64,000 bases of DNA from positions 2,586-66,585 of the forward strand of contig DDSQ01000038.1 in NCBI GenBank assembly GCA_002343845.1, read 5' to 3'. This DNA is from Planctomycetes bacterium UBA2386. Its GTDB lineage: Bacteria > Planctomycetota > UBA1135 > UBA2386. A program made the position numbers and the translations under genes. Below the pieces are notes generated by a model. The model searched no databases. It worked only from the letters and a program-made list of their open reading frames with translations, and was not told the DNA's origin. Positions 60,731 to 64,000 of the stretch are shown one piece after another (position 1 is the stretch's first letter; each line of letters begins with the position of its first letter).

Positions 60731-61441
60731 ATGACCTCTGCCTATCGCTTGCCGGTTGGCGGCCTCGTCGCCAAGTCCCTCGGTATCTACTTCGGCAATC
60801 TGCTGCCGTTCACGCTGCTGGCCGTGCTGGTCTATGCGCCGTGGATCGCTGTGCGGTTCGCGTTCGAATCCTCACCGACCCAGGCCCTGCTGTGGTCGGG
60901 AACGATCCTGCAGCAACTGGGCGGCCAGGTGTTGGCAGGGGCCCTGACCTACGGCGTCGTGCAGAAGCTGCGGGGGCAACCGGCAGCGATCGGCGACGTC
61001 GTCGTCGTCGGCGTGCGGTCGTTCCTGCGCGTCTTGCTGGTCGGCATCGTCTACGGCCTGCTGGTCGGCTGCGGCACGCTGCTGCTGATCGTGCCCGGCA
61101 TGATCCTGCTGACGGTCTACTACGTGGCACTGCCGGCGGCCGTGCTCGAGAGCAAGGGCGTCGGCGGCGCGATGCAGCGCAGCAGTGGCCTGACCCGCGG
61201 CAACCGCTGGCCGATCTTCGGCGCGGTCGTGCTGTTCACCATCGTCATGATCGGGGTCGGGATGCTGCTCGGACTGGCGACGGTCACGACGACCGACGAG
61301 GTGCCGCCGATGTGGCTCGAAGTGGCGTTCACCGTGTTGCTGGCGCCGTTCGGGGCGACCATGCCGGCGGTGTGCTACTTCATGCTGCGCACCGGCAAGG
61401 AGAACACGGACTCGCAGCAGATCGCGGCGGTCTTCGACTGA
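60731..61441 (+). CDS. Polytopic membrane protein (glycerophosphoryl-diester-domain-like / DUF975-like fold)
   Basis: 236 residues with about five membrane helices (18-40, 57-80, 100-125, 126-145, 175-200) and a soluble loop with LRGQPAAIGDVVVVGVRSFLR. LESKGVGGAMQRSSGLTRGNRW resembles the motif in glycerophosphoryl diester phosphodiesterase membrane domain-like and DUF975-type proteins (E-x4-A-L-x-R-S). Function unknown. Start ATG 60731. Confidence 0.7.
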   Translation: MTSAYRLPVGGLVAKSLGIYFGNLLPFTLLAVLVYAPWIAVRFAFESSPTQALLWSGTILQQLGGQVLAGALTYGVVQKLRGQPAAIGDVVVVGVRSFLRVLLVGIVYGLLVGCGTLLLIVPGMILLTVYYVALPAAVLESKGVGGAMQRSSGLTRGNRWPIFGAVVLFTIVMIGVGMLLGLATVTTTDEVPPMWLEVAFTVLLAPFGATMPAVCYFMLRTGKENTDSQQIAAVFD

Positions 61442-61509
61442 AGCGGGTTTGCGGCGGCCGAGGCCAGGCGTGAAAACGGCCGGCCGCTCGGCATCATCTC
61501 TGCCCCGAA

Positions 61510-62685
61510 ATGGCCGAAACCGCGGATCTGGTCGTCGTCGGCGGCGGCATCGTCGGCTGCGCCGTCGTGCAGCACTGCGCGCGGCTGCTGCCGGCGGAAA
61601 CGCGCATCGTGCTGCTCGACCGTGGCCCGATCGCCGGCGCCACGTCGGCCTCCTGCATGGGCCACCTGATGGTGACGCCCGACGACGCGCAGGAGTACAC
61701 GTTCTCGGCGACGAGCCTGCGGCTGTGGCGCGAGCTGGCCGAACGGCAAGGCGGCTTCGACTACAACCCGACCGGCGCGCTCTACCTCGCCGACGGCGAC
61801 GGCGACGTCGAGCTGTTCGAAGTGCTGCGTCGCCAGTTCGCGGACCACGGCGATCGCGCGGACGTGCTCGACCAGAAGCAGCTGCGCGAACTCGAGCCGG
61901 GGCTCGCGCACGACCTGCCTGGTGCTCTGTTCTATCCCGGCGACGGCGTCGTGCTGCCGATGCTCGCGTGCGGCGCGATGCTGCGCGAGGCGAAGCGGCA
62001 CAACCGCAACGTCGTGGTGCGGCCGTTCAGCGCGGTGCATGGCGTGCGCACCGCCGGCGGCCGCGTCGCCGGCGTCGACACCGCGGCCGGGCCGATCGAC
62101 GCGCCGATCGTCGTGAACTGCTCGGGCGTATGGGCACCCGAGATCGCGCGTCTCGCGGGCCTGCCGGGGCTGCCGATCCACCCGCGCGCCGGCAACCTCG
62201 CGATCACCGGCCATCACGTCACGCCGATCCGCACGCAGTTGCTCGAGATCGCCTACATCCGCTTCGCGCACGGCGCCGCCAAGGTCGATCCGACGCGCAC
62301 CGACGATGCCGGCGGCCACGCGGTGAACATGCAGCCGCAGACCAACGGCGGTTGTCTGGTCGGCAGCACGCGGCAGTTCCGCGGCATGGACCGCACGCTG
62401 AACCGCGAACTGCTGCACCGGTCGTTGGCCCGCGCGCGGCGTTACGCGCCCGGCCTCGGCGAGGCGCCGATCGTGCGCACCTGGGTCGGACTGCGGCCGT
62501 ACTCCATCGACCAGCATCCGCTGATCGGGCCGTGGCCGTCGCTGCCGGGCTTCTGGATCGCCGCCGGTCACGAAGGTCTCGGCATCTCGCTCGCGCCGGT
62601 CACCGGGCTGTTGCTGGCACAGCAGATCGCCGGCGTGCCGACCGAACTCGACGCGACGCCGTACCGGCCAGGGAGGTTCTCGTGA
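61510..62685 (+). CDS. FAD-dependent amino acid oxidoreductase subunit (HcnC/sarcosine-oxidase-beta-like)
   Basis: 391 residues. The FAD-binding fold begins VVGGGIVGCAVVQHCARLLP, with RGPIAGATSASCMGHLMV and the C-terminal TWVGLRPYSIDQHPLIGPWP and AGHEGLGISLAPVTGLLLA motifs of the DAO group. It is the amine-oxidising subunit of the two-flavoenzyme complex described for hydrogen cyanide synthase (HcnC) and D-hydroxyproline or related dehydrogenases. It is coupled by GTGA to a small 2Fe-2S gene, then to a second flavoprotein, forming a three-gene unit. Cyanide production cannot be assumed from this. Confidence 0.88.
   Translation: MAETADLVVVGGGIVGCAVVQHCARLLPAETRIVLLDRGPIAGATSASCMGHLMVTPDDAQEYTFSATSLRLWRELAERQGGFDYNPTGALYLADGDGDVELFEVLRRQFADHGDRADVLDQKQLRELEPGLAHDLPGALFYPGDGVVLPMLACGAMLREAKRHNRNVVVRPFSAVHGVRTAGGRVAGVDTAAGPIDAPIVVNCSGVWAPEIARLAGLPGLPIHPRAGNLAITGHHVTPIRTQLLEIAYIRFAHGAAKVDPTRTDDAGGHAVNMQPQTNGGCLVGSTRQFRGMDRTLNRELLHRSLARARRYAPGLGEAPIVRTWVGLRPYSIDQHPLIGPWPSLPGFWIAAGHEGLGISLAPVTGLLLAQQIAGVPTELDATPYRPGRFS
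62671..62676 (+). promoter_or_regulatory. Ribosome-binding site for the 2Fe-2S subunit
   Basis: GGGAGG lies five bases before the GTG at 62682. It is inside the end of the upstream flavoprotein gene and confirms the overlapping start. Confidence 0.65.
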
Positions 62686-62969
62686 GCAACGACGCGCGCG
62701 TTCCCGGCACCGGCGATCGGCCGGTGGTGGAGTTCACGTTCGCAGGCCGCACCGTGAGTGCGTTCGCCGGCGACACGATCGCGATGGCGCTGTGGGCCGC
62801 GGGCGAGCGCGCGCTGCGCGCGAGCAGTGCCGCCGGCGCGCCGCGCGGGGTGCTGTGCAACATGGGGATCTGCTACGAGTGCCTCGTCGTCGTCGAAGGC
62901 AAGACGGTGCGTGCCTGCACGACGATCGTCGAGCCCGGCATGAACGTGCAGCGCGGAGGCAAGCCGTGA
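62682..62969 (+). CDS. 2Fe-2S ferredoxin-like subunit of the oxidoreductase (HcnA-like)
   Basis: 95 residues with the cluster ligands C-x4-C-x2-C-x11-C in GVLCNMGICYECLVVVEGKTVRAC. The fold is that of plant-type ferredoxin-like small subunits that connect the flavin sites in HcnABC and hydroxyproline or opine dehydrogenases. The GTG at 62682 overlaps the upstream stop (GTGA) and is preceded by GGGAGG. It overlaps the next gene's start as GTGA. Confidence 0.88.
   Translation: MSNDARVPGTGDRPVVEFTFAGRTVSAFAGDTIAMALWAAGERALRASSAAGAPRGVLCNMGICYECLVVVEGKTVRACTTIVEPGMNVQRGGKP
62955..62959 (+). promoter_or_regulatory. Ribosome-binding site for the second flavoprotein
   Basis: GGAGG six bases before the GTG at 62966, within the end of the 2Fe-2S gene. 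It supports the coupled start. Confidence 0.6.
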
Positions 62970-64000
62970 GCGAACGCGTGCTCACTGCCGACGTCGGCAT
63001 CGTCGGCGCCGGCCCGGCCGGCATGGCGGCGGCCAACGTCTGTGCCCTGGCCGGGCTCTCCGTCGTCGTGCTCGACGAAGGACACCGCGCGGGCGGCCAG
63101 ATCTTCCGTCAGCTGCCGCCGGGCGCATCAGGCACGGCGATCGCCGAACCGCCGAGCCATCACCACGGCCACGAGCTGCTCACGACGTTCTCGCACAGCC
63201 AGGTCGCGCTGCGCAGCGGGGCCACGGTGTGGGACGCCAAACCGGGGCGGCTCTGGTTCGAACAGGACGGCGCGTCGTGGCTGCTGCGCTGCGAACGCAT
63301 CGTGCTGGCGCCCGGTGCCTACGACCGCTGCATCCCGTTCCCCGGCTGGACGCTGCCCGGCGTGCTGACCGCCGGTGCGCTGCAAGTGATGGTGCGGGGC
63401 TTTGGCGTGGTGCCCGGCAAGCGCGCACTCGTCGCTGGCTCGGGGCCGCTGCTGCTGCCGACGGTCACCGCGCTGCTGAGTGCCGGGGTCGAAGTCGTCG
63501 GCGCGGTCGAGGCGAGCTCGCGCTGGCGCGCTCTGCGCGCGCTGCCCGGCGTGCTCGGCAACGGCGCCCGCCTGCGCGAAGCGTTCTGGTACGCGCGGCA
63601 ACTGCTGCGCGCTGGCGTGAAGCTGCAGTGGGGGTGGACGATCGTGCGCTGCGAAGGCGACGGCCGGGTGCAGCGCGCGACGATCGCGCGGGTCGACGGC
63701 GAGGGGCGGCCGCGCCCGGGCAGCGAACGCACGCTCGAGGTCGACGTGGTCGGCGCGGGCTTCGGGCTCGTGCCCTCGATCGAACTCGGGCTGCACCTCG
63801 GCTGCACTTCGCGGTGGAACGCCGCGCGCGGTGGACATTGCCTCGTCGTCGATCGCGAACAACGAACGTCCGTCGCCGGCGTGTGGGCCGCGGGCGAAGC
63901 GTGCGGCATCGGCGGCGCGGAAGTCGCGGCGGCCGAAGGGAAAGTCGCCGGCCATGCGGTGGTCGCTTCGGCGCGCGGTGGGCACGTGCCGCTGCTGGCC
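62966..64000 (+). CDS. FAD-dependent oxidoreductase subunit (HcnB-like), 3' end missing
   Basis: 345 residues to the window edge. The NAD(P)/FAD motif VGIVGAGPAGMAAANVCALAG is followed by VLDEGHRAGGQIFRQ, then an inner Rossmann motif (KRALVAGSGPLLLPTVTALLSAGVEVVG) and a GxxxAxxxG-type second FAD motif (TSVAGVWAAGEACGIGGAEVAAAEGKVAG). This is the pattern of HcnB/OoxA and hydroxyproline-dehydrogenase alpha subunits. A C-terminal 2Fe-2S-binding domain (BFD-like), expected in the family, is beyond the edge. The start is a GTG coupled to the 2Fe-2S gene. Confidence 0.88.
   Translation, partial: MSERVLTADVGIVGAGPAGMAAANVCALAGLSVVVLDEGHRAGGQIFRQLPPGASGTAIAEPPSHHHGHELLTTFSHSQVALRSGATVWDAKPGRLWFEQDGASWLLRCERIVLAPGAYDRCIPFPGWTLPGVLTAGALQVMVRGFGVVPGKRALVAGSGPLLLPTVTALLSAGVEVVGAVEASSRWRALRALPGVLGNGARLREAFWYARQLLRAGVKLQWGWTIVRCEGDGRVQRATIARVDGEGRPRPGSERTLEVDVVGAGFGLVPSIELGLHLGCTSRWNAARGGHCLVVDREQRTSVAGVWAAGEACGIGGAEVAAAEGKVAGHAVVASARGGHVPLLA

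Noticed and set aside
61510..64000. Cyanide biosynthesis operon
   Set aside because: The subunits resemble HcnABC but the same set occurs in D-amino-acid and hydroxyproline dehydrogenases; gene order differs and the substrate cannot be fixed from this window.

Overview
The window is a very GC-rich (roughly 70%) bacterial chromosome segment, densely packed with about 65 genes on both strands and few gaps over 150 bp. It shows no phage, insertion-sequence, plasmid or CRISPR signatures. Many neighbours overlap by four bases (ATGA or GTGA), so translational coupling is widespread. An outer membrane is implied by the paired LptF/LptG-type permeases, the WaaP-type kinases and a lipoprotein. Secreted proteins with carboxypeptidase-regulatory-like modules, a SWIB-domain protein, MoxR/DUF58 clusters and the GC content would suit a Planctomycetota-like organism. 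That assignment is inference: no rRNA or classical marker is present.

Layout, left to right. 1-6520: the end of a histidine kinase, a group II amino acid decarboxylase, a SirB1-like protein, then a coupled reverse-strand run lipB - xseA - xseB - M50 protease. 6200-7941: thioredoxin, a CxxC miniprotein and an Mrp-type P-loop carrier. 8108-11301: a membrane-anchored secreted protein, a sigma-70 factor and a nitrilase-family amidase. 11350-14649: an HU-like protein and a MinD/FlhG-like ATPase, divergent from three coupled membrane or surface genes. A tRNA-Ala(CGC) follows. 14949-20364: a fatty-acid beta-oxidation operon (thiolase, 3-hydroxyacyl-CoA dehydrogenase, acyl-CoA dehydrogenase, SppA-type peptidase, degenerate acyl-CoA dehydrogenase). 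20372-24160: a double WaaP-like kinase divergent from two LptF/G permeases and a 38-residue membrane peptide.

24215-30675: an acyltransferase, mutS coupled to a cysteine desulfurase, a DUF1444-like protein and a membrane-anchored hypothetical. 30816-33875: a 1019-residue protein with repeated carboxypeptidase-regulatory-like domains. 34170-35704: a QueG-like Fe-S protein coupled to a BtuF-like protein with no signal peptide. 35738-46283: mostly small single genes (YegP-like, AhpD-like, Nudix, esterase, folC, DUF2752, HutD-like, intradiol-dioxygenase-like lipoprotein, S41 protease, rsgA). 46271-54408: gluQRS, a large Ser/Thr kinase divergent from a sigma-54 activator, a metallophosphoesterase, a dipeptidase and a SWIB protein. 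54541-60612: a seven-gene-type MoxR cluster represented here by six overlapping genes (DUF4129-like, DUF4350-like, MoxR, DUF58, SpoIIM-like, RDD). 60731-64000: a polytopic membrane protein and a three-gene amino-acid oxidoreductase resembling HcnABC or hydroxyproline dehydrogenase, cut by the window edge.

The most unusual features are the HARP-like extension on XseA, the divergent MinD/HU and membrane-trio locus, the QueG-like/BtuF-like pair, the kinase/sigma-54 activator pair, the acyl-CoA dehydrogenase homologue without its catalytic glutamate, and a pair of opposed short repeats at 36172-36370.
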